A stretch of 64,000 nt of DNA from Minicystis rosea (GCA_001931535.1 CP016211.1:2136501-2200500), one strand, 5' to 3'; positions 28,277 through 37,166 are shown, numbered from the stretch's first letter. The notes: a model not told the origin generated them from the sequence alone. Made by a program: numbers and translations.

Positions 28277-28840
28277 ATGACGATGCCCAACACCAAGAAG
28301 GCGCTGGTCGACATCGACCAGCTCACGCCCGATCAGATCGCCGCGCGGGTGCAGGAGACCGAGTCCCATATCGAGGCCATCCGCGCCCTGTGGCCCGGCC
28401 TCGAGCGCCTCGACGAGGCTCGCCGCCGCACGAGCCCCGGGAAGAGCGTGGGGATCCTCGGCGGGCCGCTGTCGGTGCTGTTCGGCGTCCTGCGCCAGAA
28501 TCCCACGCTCGCCAAGGCGTTCGACGTCCTCGGCGATCAGGACGACGGCGAGGATCCCGACCGCTTCGAGGTCGACCTGCTCGACCGTCGCCTCACACGC
28601 GCCGGGGCCGAGGAGAAGATCGCCGACACGCTCCGCGACCTCGCGCGCCACATGGACGACGACGCGCTCGCCACCGCCGAGTCGGTCGTGGTCCCCGGCC
28701 TCCGCGCCCTGGAGCTCGCGCGCACGCTCTCGAAGGGCAACGGCACGACGCGCTCGCTGCTCTATCCAGTGCTCGACGCGTTCCGCCAGCTCACCAAGAG
28801 CGCCCTCAAGGGCAAGGCAAAGGGCGCGCGGGGTCCTTGA
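28277..28840 (+). CDS. Hypothetical soluble helical protein
   Basis: 187 residues. The ATG at 28277 lies a few bases after AAGGAG, which decides the start over longer in-frame options. The protein is charged and helical throughout (IAARVQETESHIEAIRALWP, EEKIADTLRDLARHMDDDAL, RALELARTLSKGNG) with no signal or membrane segment; a short Gly-rich turn (SPGKSVGILGGPLSVLFGVL) is the only distinctive part. The end is Lys-rich (LTKSALKGKAKG). I do not recognise a family. It is directly followed by the 44-bp tandem repeat array. Confidence 0.6.
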   Translation: MTMPNTKKALVDIDQLTPDQIAARVQETESHIEAIRALWPGLERLDEARRRTSPGKSVGILGGPLSVLFGVLRQNPTLAKAFDVLGDQDDGEDPDRFEVDLLDRRLTRAGAEEKIADTLRDLARHMDDDALATAESVVVPGLRALELARTLSKGNGTTRSLLYPVLDAFRQLTKSALKGKAKGARGP

Positions 28841-28862
28841 TCAGGGAGAGCGGTGCCTCGAC

Positions 28863-29034
28863 CAACGGGCACCGCCGCCCTTTGCAAGAGGCAGCGCGCT
28901 CTCAGGCAACGGGCGCCACGGCCCTTTGCAAGAGGCAGCGCGCTCTCGGGCAACGGGCGCCACGGCCCTTTGCAAGAGGCAGCGCGCTCTCGATGAACGG
29001 ATGCTGCTGCCCTTTGCGCGAGGCAGCTTGGGGC
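28863..29034. repeat. 44-bp tandem repeat array, about four units
   Basis: Units begin at 28863, 28907, 28951 and 28995. The conserved part of the unit is CAACGGGCGCCACGGCCC then TTTGCAAGAGGCAGCGCGC and TCTC; the second and third units are almost identical, the first and last are more diverged. It sits between two convergent genes (28277-28840 and 29037-30224), ending at the stop codon of the latter. It is open in several frames but has no start signals, so I treat it as non-coding. Confidence 0.8.
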
Positions 29035-29036
29035 CG

Positions 29037-30224
29037 CTAGCGGAGCGCGTAGAGCCGGCCGTCGGCCGAGCCCACGTACACCGTTCCATCCGGCGCGATG
29101 GCAGGGGACGAGAACACCGTGGCGCCGGTCTTGAAGGTCCAGCGCACGTCACCCGCGGGGCCGATCGCGTAGACGGTGCCATCGTCGCTCCCGACGTAGG
29201 CGGTGCCGTCGCCGGCGATGGCGGGTGACGAGGCGACGGGCGCGCTGGTGGGCACGCGGAAGCGGAGCTGGCCGTTGGGCCACACGCCGTAGATGTTGCG
29301 ATCGGAGGCGCCGACCACGATGGTGCCGTCGGGCGCGACGGCGGGCGACGATTGCACGAGGCCTTGGGTGGTGAAGGTCCAGCGCAGCTTGCCGCGGGGA
29401 TCGAAGGCGTAGAGCTGACCGTCGTCGGAGCCGACGTAGATGGTTCCATCGCGGCCCACGGCCGCGGAGGAGCGCACGGGGCCGCGCGTCTCGAACCGGC
29501 CCGCGTCGCTTCCATCGGGGCGCACGGCGTAGATGCGCGCGTCGTCCGAGCCGATGAGCACCACGCCGTTCGCGAGGATCGTCGGTGTCGCCGAGATGCC
29601 GGCCTTGGCTTGGTACTCCCATTTGATCTGGCCCGTGGACGAGACGGCGAGCATCTTCCACGCGTTCGAGCCGACGTAGACGGTGCCGTCGTGCGCGAGC
29701 GCGGGCGAGGAGAAGGCGCAGTTGTAGAGCGGCACGCTCCACTTCATCTGCCCGTCGCGGATGGCGTAGAGATGCGCGTCGACCGAGCCGACGTAGACGG
29801 TGCCGTCGCCCGCCACCGCGGGCGACGAATAGATGTACGCCATGGTCTCGAAGCTCCACTTGAGCTTGCCGCCCGGCGTGACCGCATAGAGGCTGTGATC
29901 GAGCGACCCGATGTAGACCGTGCCGTCGAGGCCGACGGCCGGCGAAGACCAGATCTCGCCTCCCGTCTGGAAGCTCCATTTGAGGATCCCGGCCGACGGC
30001 GGCGCGATGGGGCTTCGGCCCGTGTGCTGCGCGTCGTGATGAAACATCGGCCAATGCGGCAGCTCACCGCCGGTCATGCCTGGGCCGACGAAGCGCGGGT
30101 CCGCGGTGGGATCGAGCCCGACGCCGCAGCCGGGCTGGCCGGGCGCGCACGGAGGACGCGCGTCGTCGGCGCAGCTCGCGAGCAAGGTGAGGGCGAACGC
30201 GGCGAGGAGGCCGGAGCGGACCAT
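29037..30224 (-). CDS. PQQ-like beta-propeller lipoprotein
   Basis: 395 residues from the ATG at 30224, which opens with a lipoprotein signal (AAFALTLLASCADD). From about residue 70 on, roughly eight blades repeat the pattern SSPAVG.DGTVYIGS.D..LYA.....G.LKW.F (for example SSPAVAGDGTVYVGSVDAHL and SSPAIAPDGTVYVGSADGRL), typical of PQQ-repeat/BamB-like propellers. The enzymatic residues of PQQ dehydrogenases are absent, so it is a binding scaffold instead of an alcohol dehydrogenase. Complete. Divergent from the PP2C gene. Confidence 0.85.
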   Translation of the reverse strand: MVRSGLLAAFALTLLASCADDARPPCAPGQPGCGVGLDPTADPRFVGPGMTGGELPHWPMFHHDAQHTGRSPIAPPSAGILKWSFQTGGEIWSSPAVGLDGTVYIGSLDHSLYAVTPGGKLKWSFETMAYIYSSPAVAGDGTVYVGSVDAHLYAIRDGQMKWSVPLYNCAFSSPALAHDGTVYVGSNAWKMLAVSSTGQIKWEYQAKAGISATPTILANGVVLIGSDDARIYAVRPDGSDAGRFETRGPVRSSAAVGRDGTIYVGSDDGQLYAFDPRGKLRWTFTTQGLVQSSPAVAPDGTIVVGASDRNIYGVWPNGQLRFRVPTSAPVASSPAIAGDGTAYVGSDDGTVYAIGPAGDVRWTFKTGATVFSSPAIAPDGTVYVGSADGRLYALR

Positions 30225-30445
30225 GTCGGGCAGGTTGGTTGCAGGGACAACGCGCGAATTCAATCAGGATGATATTCGGTCAACCTCGGTGAGCCGGTCT
30301 TCACCCCGGGCGATTGAAATGGACGCCACGGGAGGCCGCCCCGGGCGCCGGCCGGCGGACCGGACGGCCCCGCTCCCCACGATTGCGACGATCTCACCGA
30401 GAAATGTGCCCACCAGGTCGTGGCTCGCTCTAGAATGCCGTCCGG

Positions 30446-31219
30446 ATGCGCGCGATCGCGGCTGGGCTCTCCGACGTTGGCAAACAGCGGGTTCACAACG
30501 AAGATCGCTTCATCCTGCTGCCCGAATTCAGCGTGTACGTCGTCGCCGACGGCATGGGCGGGCATCAATCGGGTGAGGTCGCGAGCCGCATGGCCGCGAG
30601 CTCGATCGCTTCGTACTTCCGCAATGGGGAAGGGAAGGCGGAGCTCAACGGCAGCACGCCCCTCGGCGATCGGCTCCGCGCCGCCGTCACCCAAGCCAAC
30701 GCCAAAATCTTCGCGCGGGCCGATGATTCGCGCGCGCACCGGGGAATGGGGACGACCGTGGTCGCCGCCGCCTTCCACAAGGAGAGCGGCGTCTTTCACG
30801 TCGCCCACGCCGGGGACAGCCGTTGCTATCGCCTGCGCCGCGGGCACCTGGAGCAGCTCACGCGCGATCACTCGCTCGTCTCCGATGCGCTCCTGGAGCG
30901 CCCCGATCTCTCGGCGACCGATCTCGCGTACCTCCCGCGCAACGTGATCACGCGCGCGCTCGGCATCGCGCCCACCGTCGACGTCGAGCTGCGCGTCGAG
31001 CGCAGCGAGCCCGGCGACGTCTACCTTCTCTGCTCCGACGGCCTGCACGGCTTGGTCTCCGACGAAGAGCTCGCGGAGATCCTCGAAGGCACTGCCGTCC
31101 TTACCGAGGCATGCGCCGCCCTCGTCGACCGCGCCAACGCCGCCGGCGGGAAGGACAACATCACCGCCGTCCTCGTGCGCATCGAGCACGACGACGAGCC
31201 CTGGCGCGCCGGCCGCTAG
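30446..31219 (+). CDS. PP2C-type Ser/Thr protein phosphatase
   Basis: 257 residues. The metal-binding aspartates are all in place: NEDR in VGKQRVHNEDRF, VADGMGGHQSGE, HAGDSRCYRL, LLCSDGLHGLV and GGKDNITAVLV. Length and order match stand-alone bacterial PP2C phosphatases (Stp/PrpC-like), which reverse Hanks-type kinase phosphorylation. No signal or membrane segment. Myxobacteria have many such kinases, including one at the right end of this window, but nothing ties the two specifically. A MITE-like element abuts the stop codon. Confidence 0.92.
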   Translation: MRAIAAGLSDVGKQRVHNEDRFILLPEFSVYVVADGMGGHQSGEVASRMAASSIASYFRNGEGKAELNGSTPLGDRLRAAVTQANAKIFARADDSRAHRGMGTTVVAAAFHKESGVFHVAHAGDSRCYRLRRGHLEQLTRDHSLVSDALLERPDLSATDLAYLPRNVITRALGIAPTVDVELRVERSEPGDVYLLCSDGLHGLVSDEELAEILEGTAVLTEACAALVDRANAAGGKDNITAVLVRIEHDDEPWRAGR

Positions 31220-31337
31220 GGTCTGTCTGACGACTGCTGCGCGCCCCGCATCGTCGGTCGAGCTCGCTCTCGCTAAATCAGCGAGCGTTTGACCGCTGAT
31301 TTGGCTGCGGTGCGCGCGCGACGTCGTCAGACAGAGC
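31220..31337. mobile_element. 118-bp MITE-like element with terminal inverted repeats
   Basis: Left end GGTCTGTCTGACGAC (31220-31234) and right end GTCGTCAGACAGAGC (31323-31337) are inverted repeats with 14 of 15 positions matching. A second inverted repeat sits in the centre, AAATCAGCG (31275-31283) with CGCTGATTT (31294-31302). No coding potential. The left 50 bp recur, inverted and about 90% or more identical, at 41419-41469 upstream of the reverse transcriptase. It looks like a miniature transposable element mobilised in trans; no transposase is in the window. It starts at the base after the PP2C stop. Confidence 0.75.
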
Positions 31338-31342
31338 ATGGC

Positions 31343-31385
31343 GTCACGAAGGGGCCGCAAGCGGCCCCAAACCCCGGGCTGTGAC
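31343..31385. repeat. Shortened copy of the double-hairpin repeat (copy D, inverted)
   Basis: GTCACGAA, then GGGGCCGC-AAGC-GGCCCC, AAACCCCGGGCT, GTGAC. Read on the minus strand the middle matches the second half of the GATC-flanked repeat (CGGGGTTTGGGGCCGCTTGC and GGCCCC), but the first hairpin is missing and the ends are GTCAC/GTGAC in place of GATC. It lies directly after the MITE-like element and before the amidotransferase stop, where it could terminate transcription of the operon. Confidence 0.7.
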
Positions 31386-31410
31386 TCCGAAACGCGGACC
31401 TTGGGGAGCG

Positions 31411-33423
31411 CTATGCGTTCCTGTTCGCTGCTGCTTGCTCCCGGCCGCTTCGAGGGCTGCGATCCACGAATGCCATCGCCCCCGCCGAGGGACGGGACGC
31501 GATGAGCGATCGCTCGAGAATTTGCAGCTCGAGGCACACCCCGAGGAGCGCATCCGCCTTCTTCCGCCACGGGCTCGTTCGTGGGAGCCCGGCAACGACC
31601 GCGCGGAGGAGCTGGACGGTGCCAGGCCTCAGGACTCCGGCATCACGAACCGCCCCGTAGGAGAGGTACTCCTCGGTGAGCCGTCGGCCCGGCGCAGTCG
31701 CGAGCAACGACGCCCAATCGGTCGACTGAAAGGCGTGCTTTCGTACCGACCTCATGAACGGTGGGAGCCGAGGGCGCATTGCTTCGAGCAGGAGGCGCTT
31801 CTCCCGGAGGTCGTCCACGCCGACGAAGTGACGCGCGGGGATCCGATTGGCGAGGTTCAGGAGATCGAGATCCGTGTACGGCGTCCGGCACTCGACGCTG
31901 TGGGCGAGCTCGACGCGATCGCCGAGCGTCGGCGTGATGTACGCGCCGAACTGCACCATCGTGAACAGGCGACTGACGTGCAACGGCTCCATCGTTCGGA
32001 GTCGTTCCGCATCGTAGGTCTCCCGGAGCGACTTCAATGGCCCGTCTCCTTCGACGATCCCGAGCCGCTCTGTCTGGTACACCCGCGGGATGAGGCGCGC
32101 GTACTGACCCGCGCGGATCTCGTGGAGGCACGGATAGCCGAAGGTCCTCGGCGCATTCCGGATGTTGCCGTGGCGCGTCCAGTGGAATCCCTCCGAGAGG
32201 CGCTCGAGCTTCAGGAAGTCCTCGTAGAGCGCGTCGGCCTTCTGCGCGGCGGCTCCGCCTTCGAGCTGCATCCGCCAGATCATCTCGAGCTTGAACCACG
32301 CGTAGCCGACGAAGACCTCGTCGGCTCCTTCCCCCGTCAGACAGACCTTGTCGCCGCGCGCCCGGACGGCCTCGGAGAGGATGAATTTGCCCACGAACCC
32401 CGGGTTGATCACCGGCATCTCGACGTGGAAGAGCGCCGCCTCGAGGTTCGAAGCGAGCATCTCGACCGGACATTCGACCCGCTCGAGAGGGACTCCGAAG
32501 TGCCGTGCGATGCGCGAAGCGCTCGCCGACTCGTCGTACTCCGTCCCAGGAAACGAGATCGAGTACGCCCTCGGGCTCGCACCGGCCGCGACCATCGTCG
32601 ACAGCACCGAAGTAGAGTCGAGCCCGCCGGACAGGTAGAGCTGGACCGGAACGTCGGCGACCAGTCGCCGCTTGACCGCTCGGTCCACGCCGGCGCGGAT
32701 CTCCTCGACCCATTCGTCGAAGGTCGGAGCCTCGTCGGGGACCGGATACTCGTCGAAGAAGCGCACCACGCGCGTCTCGTTCGTCGCGCGGTCGAGGATG
32801 CGCGCCGTTCCGGGCTCGTGCGCGAGCACGCCGGCGAACGGCGTGGCCGTCGGGGAGAACACCCCGAAGAGCGGCCCCGTGAGATAGCTGCTCGAGAATC
32901 GACGGCGCGTCGCCGGACGAGCGAACAGGGCCTTGATCTCGGACGCGAAGAAGATCCCCTCGGCGTCCTCGTACCAGTAGAGCGGCTTGACGCCTGCGGC
33001 GTCGCGCGCCGCGACGACCCGATCGAGACGGGCGTCGTAGAGAACGAACGCGAACTCGCCGTTGAGGAGGCGGAAGCCGTCGACACCATGGACGAGGTAG
33101 ATGGCGAGGATCACCTCCGTGTCGGATCGTGTCGAGAACACGTAGCCCCGGCGAGCGAGGTCGCGCCGGTGCTCGTCGCAGTCGTAGATCTCGCCGTTGT
33201 AGGTCAGCGTGACGAGGCCGTCGGGCGTCGACATCGGTTGTTGCCCGTGGGCGAGATCGACGATCGACAGGCGGGTATGGGCGAAGACCACGCGGTCCGA
33301 CGCCATCCCCGCGATGCCTCGCTCGTCCGGACCGCGATGCGACAGCGTGGCGGCCATCGCCTCGATTGTCTCGCGCGAAATGGCCGCGCCGCTACGACTG
33401 ACACCCGCGACGAAGCCGCACAT
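31411..33423 (-). CDS. Asparagine synthetase-like glutamine amidotransferase
   Basis: 670 residues from the ATG at 33423. It has the N-terminal class II glutaminase with catalytic Cys2 (MCGFVAGV), LSHRGPDERG, and TYNGEIYD; the C-terminal synthetase domain has the PPi loop YLSGGLDSTSVLS, the TGEGADEVFVGYAWFK motif and ECRTPYTDLDLL. All catalytic positions I can see are intact, so it should transfer ammonia from glutamine to an AMP-activated carboxylate. Last gene of the six-gene operon; its start shares one base with the stop of the FAD enzyme (TGATG). In this setting, amidation of a lipid or acyl-ACP-derived acid is more likely than housekeeping asparagine synthesis, but that is inference. 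Confidence 0.88.
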   Translation of the reverse strand: MCGFVAGVSRSGAAISRETIEAMAATLSHRGPDERGIAGMASDRVVFAHTRLSIVDLAHGQQPMSTPDGLVTLTYNGEIYDCDEHRRDLARRGYVFSTRSDTEVILAIYLVHGVDGFRLLNGEFAFVLYDARLDRVVAARDAAGVKPLYWYEDAEGIFFASEIKALFARPATRRRFSSSYLTGPLFGVFSPTATPFAGVLAHEPGTARILDRATNETRVVRFFDEYPVPDEAPTFDEWVEEIRAGVDRAVKRRLVADVPVQLYLSGGLDSTSVLSTMVAAGASPRAYSISFPGTEYDESASASRIARHFGVPLERVECPVEMLASNLEAALFHVEMPVINPGFVGKFILSEAVRARGDKVCLTGEGADEVFVGYAWFKLEMIWRMQLEGGAAAQKADALYEDFLKLERLSEGFHWTRHGNIRNAPRTFGYPCLHEIRAGQYARLIPRVYQTERLGIVEGDGPLKSLRETYDAERLRTMEPLHVSRLFTMVQFGAYITPTLGDRVELAHSVECRTPYTDLDLLNLANRIPARHFVGVDDLREKRLLLEAMRPRLPPFMRSVRKHAFQSTDWASLLATAPGRRLTEEYLSYGAVRDAGVLRPGTVQLLRAVVAGLPRTSPWRKKADALLGVCLELQILERSLIASRPSAGAMAFVDRSPRSGREQAAANRNA

Positions 33424-34651
33424 CAGAGACCTCCAGCATGCGGGCTCGGGGGCAGGTCCCTTCCGCCGAGCGCTTGCGAGACCGCGAGCGCCGATGCGAC
33501 GGCGCCCTCGTGGAGCCCACCGCCCAGGTACGCCCCTGCGTGGAACGTGTGATTCTCGCCGTTGGTCTCGCGGATCTCGTCGCGATGACGAACGGCCTCC
33601 ACCGTGTAAACGGGCATCGCGTGCGTGAACCGGTCGAGGACGGTCTCGGGACGAATGACGTCGTCCATGCCGTGCGCGAAGCTGTACGGGGTCGACGGAT
33701 CGAGCCCATACCCACGGTTCAGGTTCGTGTTGTATCCGAACGATCCGTCGCTCTTGAGGAAGAAGTCGCACGGTGAAAGGGCAGGGGACCCGTACGGCGC
33801 GTAGAAGGAGACATCGGAGTGCGCCGTCGTCGTGAACGCGTGCGTCGTCCACGCGGCGAACCGCCGCGCTTCGGCGTTCGACATGTCCTCGAGCAGCTCG
33901 CGCGGCCCCGCGGGGGCGTCGCGAAGACGACCTTGTCGAAGCGCTGCATCTCGCCGCTCGTGAAGCGCAGCTCGACGCCGGAGGGACCCCGCCTCACACG
34001 CGCGATGTCAGCGCCGAGGTGGATGTGGATGCGCGCGCTCACGCGCTCCAGGATCCGCTCGACGTAACTGTATACGCCCCCGGGAATCGCGCTCCACCAT
34101 GGGCTCACGACGCGCGAGAGGTGCTCGTCTGCGAGCACCAGCGGGAAATCCAGCGTTCGCTCGTAGGGCGTCGAATAGGCCAGCATCAGGCTCGCTCGGA
34201 TCATTCGCTCGCCGACGGACGTGGGCTGTTTCAAGATCGTGCTGACCGGCCCGTCGCGCCCGGCGGAGGACGACGATCGCGCCGTCGCGGAGGCGAGGCG
34301 CTTCGGGGCCGAGGCGAGAACCTCGCCCGCCGGTGCGCGAGGAGGTGGCGTCAGGAGAGACCGACCGTTCTCGAGGAACATCCCGTTGTGCATGGCGAAG
34401 CTCGTCAGCTCGATGCCGAGCTCGCTCATCAACCGATGGAAGGTCGGATAGGTGCCCTGATGGAACCCGAGAACGCCGTTCTCGACGTGGACCCCGCGCG
34501 GCAGCGACGCGCTCCTCACGTTCCGATTCAGCGTGCGGATGTTGCCTCCGAGCATGCGGGTCTTCTCGAACAGGTGGACGTCGTGGATTCCCGCCAGCAG
34601 ATACGCCGTGACCACACCGCTCGCGCCACCGCCGATGATCGCGACTCTCAT
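33423..34651 (-). CDS. FAD/NAD(P)-binding amine-oxidase-like enzyme (frameshifted near 33914)
   Basis: About 409 residues after one base is restored. The N-terminus is a Rossmann fold with VAIIGGGASGVVTAYLLAG and an amine-oxidase-type follow-up, LFEKTRMLGGNIRT. Further on, GVHVENGVLGFHQGTYPTFH and GGVYSYVERIL fit flavin oxidases/desaturases. The frame breaks after KVVFATPP at the G5 run at 33912-33916; the other frame picks up as RELLEDMSNAEARRFAAWTT and contains the C-terminal FAD motif, HTFHAGAYLGGGLHEGAVAS. It is the fifth gene of the lipid operon, 18 bp after the ACP. Likely an oxidation or desaturation step on the acyl chain or an amine; exact reaction unknown. Confidence 0.8.
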
Positions 34652-34669
34652 CGTGTCGGCAAGGCAAGC

Positions 34670-34918
34670 TCAGGCATTGCGTTGCGCGGCGAGATGCTGC
34701 GAGAGCGCGACGATGTTCGGCTGCTCGTAGAAGAGCGTCACGGGGAGCTCGAGGCCCACCCACTCGCGCAGCTCGGAGACCAGCGAGACCGCGTCGACCG
34801 AGTCGAGGCCGAGCTCGGTGAAGGGCTCCTCACGAGGGACCTCCGCGGGAGAGACCCGCATCGAGGCCGCAATGCGTTCGACCAGCCATCGCTCGATGTC
34901 GTCTTTCGACAATGCCAT
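34670..34918 (-). CDS. Acyl carrier protein
   Basis: 82 residues. The phosphopantetheine site is plain: EPFTELGLDSVDAVSLVSEL, with Ser at residue about 40. The rest is a standard four-helix ACP (IERWLVERIAASMRVSPAEV, then LPVTLFYEQPNIVALSQHLA). The start ATG at 34918 shares one base with the stop of the fatty acyl-AMP ligase gene upstream (TGATG), so the pair is translationally coupled, as expected for a FAAL and its cognate carrier. It should receive the activated fatty acid from that ligase. Confidence 0.93.
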   Translation of the reverse strand: MALSKDDIERWLVERIAASMRVSPAEVPREEPFTELGLDSVDAVSLVSELREWVGLELPVTLFYEQPNIVALSQHLAAQRNA

Positions 34919-36693
34919 CAGCCCGTTCCTTCTTTCGCCGTCGCGCTCACGTCGAGCGAGCCGTTCATGTACGCATCTCGCGCAGCGCTGCGCTTCAGCT
35001 TCCCGCTGGAGGTCTTGGGCAGGCTCTTCGCCGCCACGAACACGACCCGCGCGAGCCGTAGATCGTGCTCCCGCGCGACCGCCCTCCGCGCCGCGCGTTC
35101 GACCTCCTCTGCTTCCCGCGCATCGACGCTCGACGGCAGCTCCGCGACGACGACGAGCTCTTCCGCTCCGTCCCTCGCGACGGCAAACGCCGCTGCGCTG
35201 CTCGTCGAAAGCTTCGGATGCGCTCGCTGGACCGTCCATTCGATGTCTTGGGGCGCGTGATTGCGTCCGTTCACGATGATCAGGTCCTTGCGCCGCCCGA
35301 CGACGAGGAGCTCCGACGCGTGGAACGCTCCGAGATCGCCGGTGCGGAGGAACGGACCCTCGCCCGTCGCGAGGCGCGCGGCGAAGGTGGCGTCGGTCTC
35401 TTCGGGCCGGTTCCAGTAGCCCGACGCGACGTTGGGTCCGGAGACCCAGACCTCCCCGACGCGCCCCGGCTCGCAGGGCACGTGGCTCTCGGGATCGACG
35501 ACGAGGACGCGTTGATGCGGCAGAGGCCAGCCGCAGCTCACCACCTCCCGTGCTCCGCCCGCGTTTTCATCGATGGCCTCGAGGCGGCCTTCCGAGAGCG
35601 CGGCGGAAGAGAACGATCGGATCAGACCGCTGCCCGGCCAACCTGCGGAGACGGACAACGTCGCCTCGGCGAGGCCGTACCCGATGAAGAACGCGCCGGT
35701 GTCGAGGCCGCTCGACCCGAAAGCCTCGGCGAAGCGGCGCAGTGTCGTTGGATTGATGGGCTCCGCTCCGGCCATGAGCATGCGGAGAGCGCTCAGATCG
35801 AGCTTGGCGCGCTCTGCGGGCGTCGACTTCCTCACGCACAGATCGAACGCGAAATTGGGCGCTGCGGTCACGGTCGCACGATGTCGCGCGAGCGCTCGCG
35901 GCCAGCGCATGGGGCGCTCGATGAACGCGATGGGAGAGAAGAGAACGCTCCGCGCGCCGAGGTGCAGAGGGTGGAGGATCGCGCCGATGAGCCCGAGGTC
36001 GTGGTACGCCGGGAGCCACGACACGATGACGGTGTCGCGGTCGTGCCCTCCGACCTCGGCCATCATCCGAACGTTGGCGGTCGCGTTCCGGTGCGTGATG
36101 ACGACGCCCTTCGGGCTCGCCGTCGAGCCCGACGTGTACTGGAGGAAGGCGACGTCGTGGCACGTCGCGTCGCTTCCGTTCCAGCGCTCGGGCGCGTCGT
36201 CGAAGGCGTCCGTGGCGAGCAGCGGCAACGCGGCGAGCTCGGGCGCGTGGGTCAGCATCACCGGCGCGAGAGCGACCATCGCTCGCGTCGTGAGGATCGC
36301 CAGCGCGCCGGCGCTTTCGCTGATCGCCGAGAGTCGCGGCACCGTGCGCTCCAAGCGAAACGGGTCGGGCGGATAGACCGGCACCGCCACGACGCGTGCG
36401 TAAAGACAGCCGACGAACGCGACGATGAAGTCGAGGCCGGGCGGGTACAGCAAGAGAACGCGTCGGCCGGTGTAACCAGCGTCGCGGAGGGCGACCGCAA
36501 CCGAGCGCGCGCGCCGATCGAGCTCGCCGAACGTCAGGTGCTCCTCGTCCTCCTCACCGTCCACGAGGAACGTGAACGCGATCGCAGCCGGCGTCCGCTC
36601 GGCGTGACCACGAACCACGTCGACCCACGTCCGAGCGTCACTCTCCAGAATGCTCAAGCGGCACGCTCCATCGCACACCACCGGGTGATCCAT
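34918..36693 (-). CDS. Fatty acyl-AMP ligase (FAAL)
   Basis: 591 residues. ANL-superfamily signatures: LQYTSGSTASPKGVVITHRN (A3), WLPAYHDLGLIGAILHPLHL (the HD.GL motif characteristic of FAALs), FIGYGLAEATLSVS, the LRTGDLGAF motif, and RRKDLIIVNGRNHAPQDIEW with the C-terminal Lys in SLPKTSSGKLKR. The YGLAEATL and RNHAPQDIE forms point to FAAL instead of acyl-CoA ligase: such enzymes make acyl-AMP and load an ACP. The ACP is encoded immediately downstream. The chosen ATG at 36693 overlaps the thioesterase gene by 40 bp, so a slightly later start is possible. Confidence 0.93.
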   Translation of the reverse strand: MDHPVVCDGACRLSILESDARTWVDVVRGHAERTPAAIAFTFLVDGEEDEEHLTFGELDRRARSVAVALRDAGYTGRRVLLLYPPGLDFIVAFVGCLYARVVAVPVYPPDPFRLERTVPRLSAISESAGALAILTTRAMVALAPVMLTHAPELAALPLLATDAFDDAPERWNGSDATCHDVAFLQYTSGSTASPKGVVITHRNATANVRMMAEVGGHDRDTVIVSWLPAYHDLGLIGAILHPLHLGARSVLFSPIAFIERPMRWPRALARHRATVTAAPNFAFDLCVRKSTPAERAKLDLSALRMLMAGAEPINPTTLRRFAEAFGSSGLDTGAFFIGYGLAEATLSVSAGWPGSGLIRSFSSAALSEGRLEAIDENAGGAREVVSCGWPLPHQRVLVVDPESHVPCEPGRVGEVWVSGPNVASGYWNRPEETDATFAARLATGEGPFLRTGDLGAFHASELLVVGRRKDLIIVNGRNHAPQDIEWTVQRAHPKLSTSSAAAFAVARDGAEELVVVAELPSSVDAREAEEVERAARRAVAREHDLRLARVVFVAAKSLPKTSSGKLKRSAARDAYMNGSLDVSATAKEGTG

Positions 36694-37166
36694 TCCGGCA
36701 TCGGGGGTGACGACGTGTCGCGTCCGGATTGGGCGATCATCGACGCCGGCGCGACGTGACGGCGCTCGCTCGTGAAGAGCATCCGGACCAGGCCGAGCGC
36801 ACAGATTCTCTTCGCGCGCCTGAATCGCTGCTCGATGAAGAAGTACTTCTCGTCCCAGCAGACCACCTGCGTCTCGAGCTCGACGCGATCCCAGAGCACG
36901 AGGGGCTGCTTGAACCGAAGGTACGCCGCGCCGACCAGAGGCAGCACGCGCTCGCGGTACGCGACGCGCGCCCAGCCGCTCCGCACCACGAGATCCATGC
37001 GACCGGCGTCCATCATCGACAGGTACCGGGAGTTCGTGACGTGGCCGAACGCGTCCAGGTCCATCGGGACGACACGCAATGGAATGCGGGAGACGTCGAG
37101 CGGCCCGACGGCGGGGCCGCCGAGCGCCCGGATCCCGGCCCAGCCGAGACGCGCCATGGCGATCAT
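36654..37166 (-). CDS. Hotdog-fold acyl thioesterase-like protein
   Basis: 170 residues from the ATG at 37166, overlapping the P450 stop by 4 bp (ATGA). The hotdog core is seen in PMDLDAFGHVTNSRYLSMMD (the D.FGHV.N..Y pattern of 4HBT-type thioesterases), VLPLVGAAYLRFKQPLVLWD, RVELETQVVCWDEKYFFIEQ and an ending strand LGLVRMLFTSERR. The Asp of the D..GHVNN motif is kept. In this operon it may hydrolyse or proofread acyl-ACP/CoA, or act as an acyl-binding partner. The end overlaps the ligase gene. Confidence 0.85.
   Translation of the reverse strand: MIAMARLGWAGIRALGGPAVGPLDVSRIPLRVVPMDLDAFGHVTNSRYLSMMDAGRMDLVVRSGWARVAYRERVLPLVGAAYLRFKQPLVLWDRVELETQVVCWDEKYFFIEQRFRRAKRICALGLVRMLFTSERRHVAPASMIAQSGRDTSSPPMPEWITRWCAMERAA

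Noticed and set aside
28863..29034. The 44-bp array as a CRISPR
   Set aside because: Units are contiguous with no unique spacers between them.
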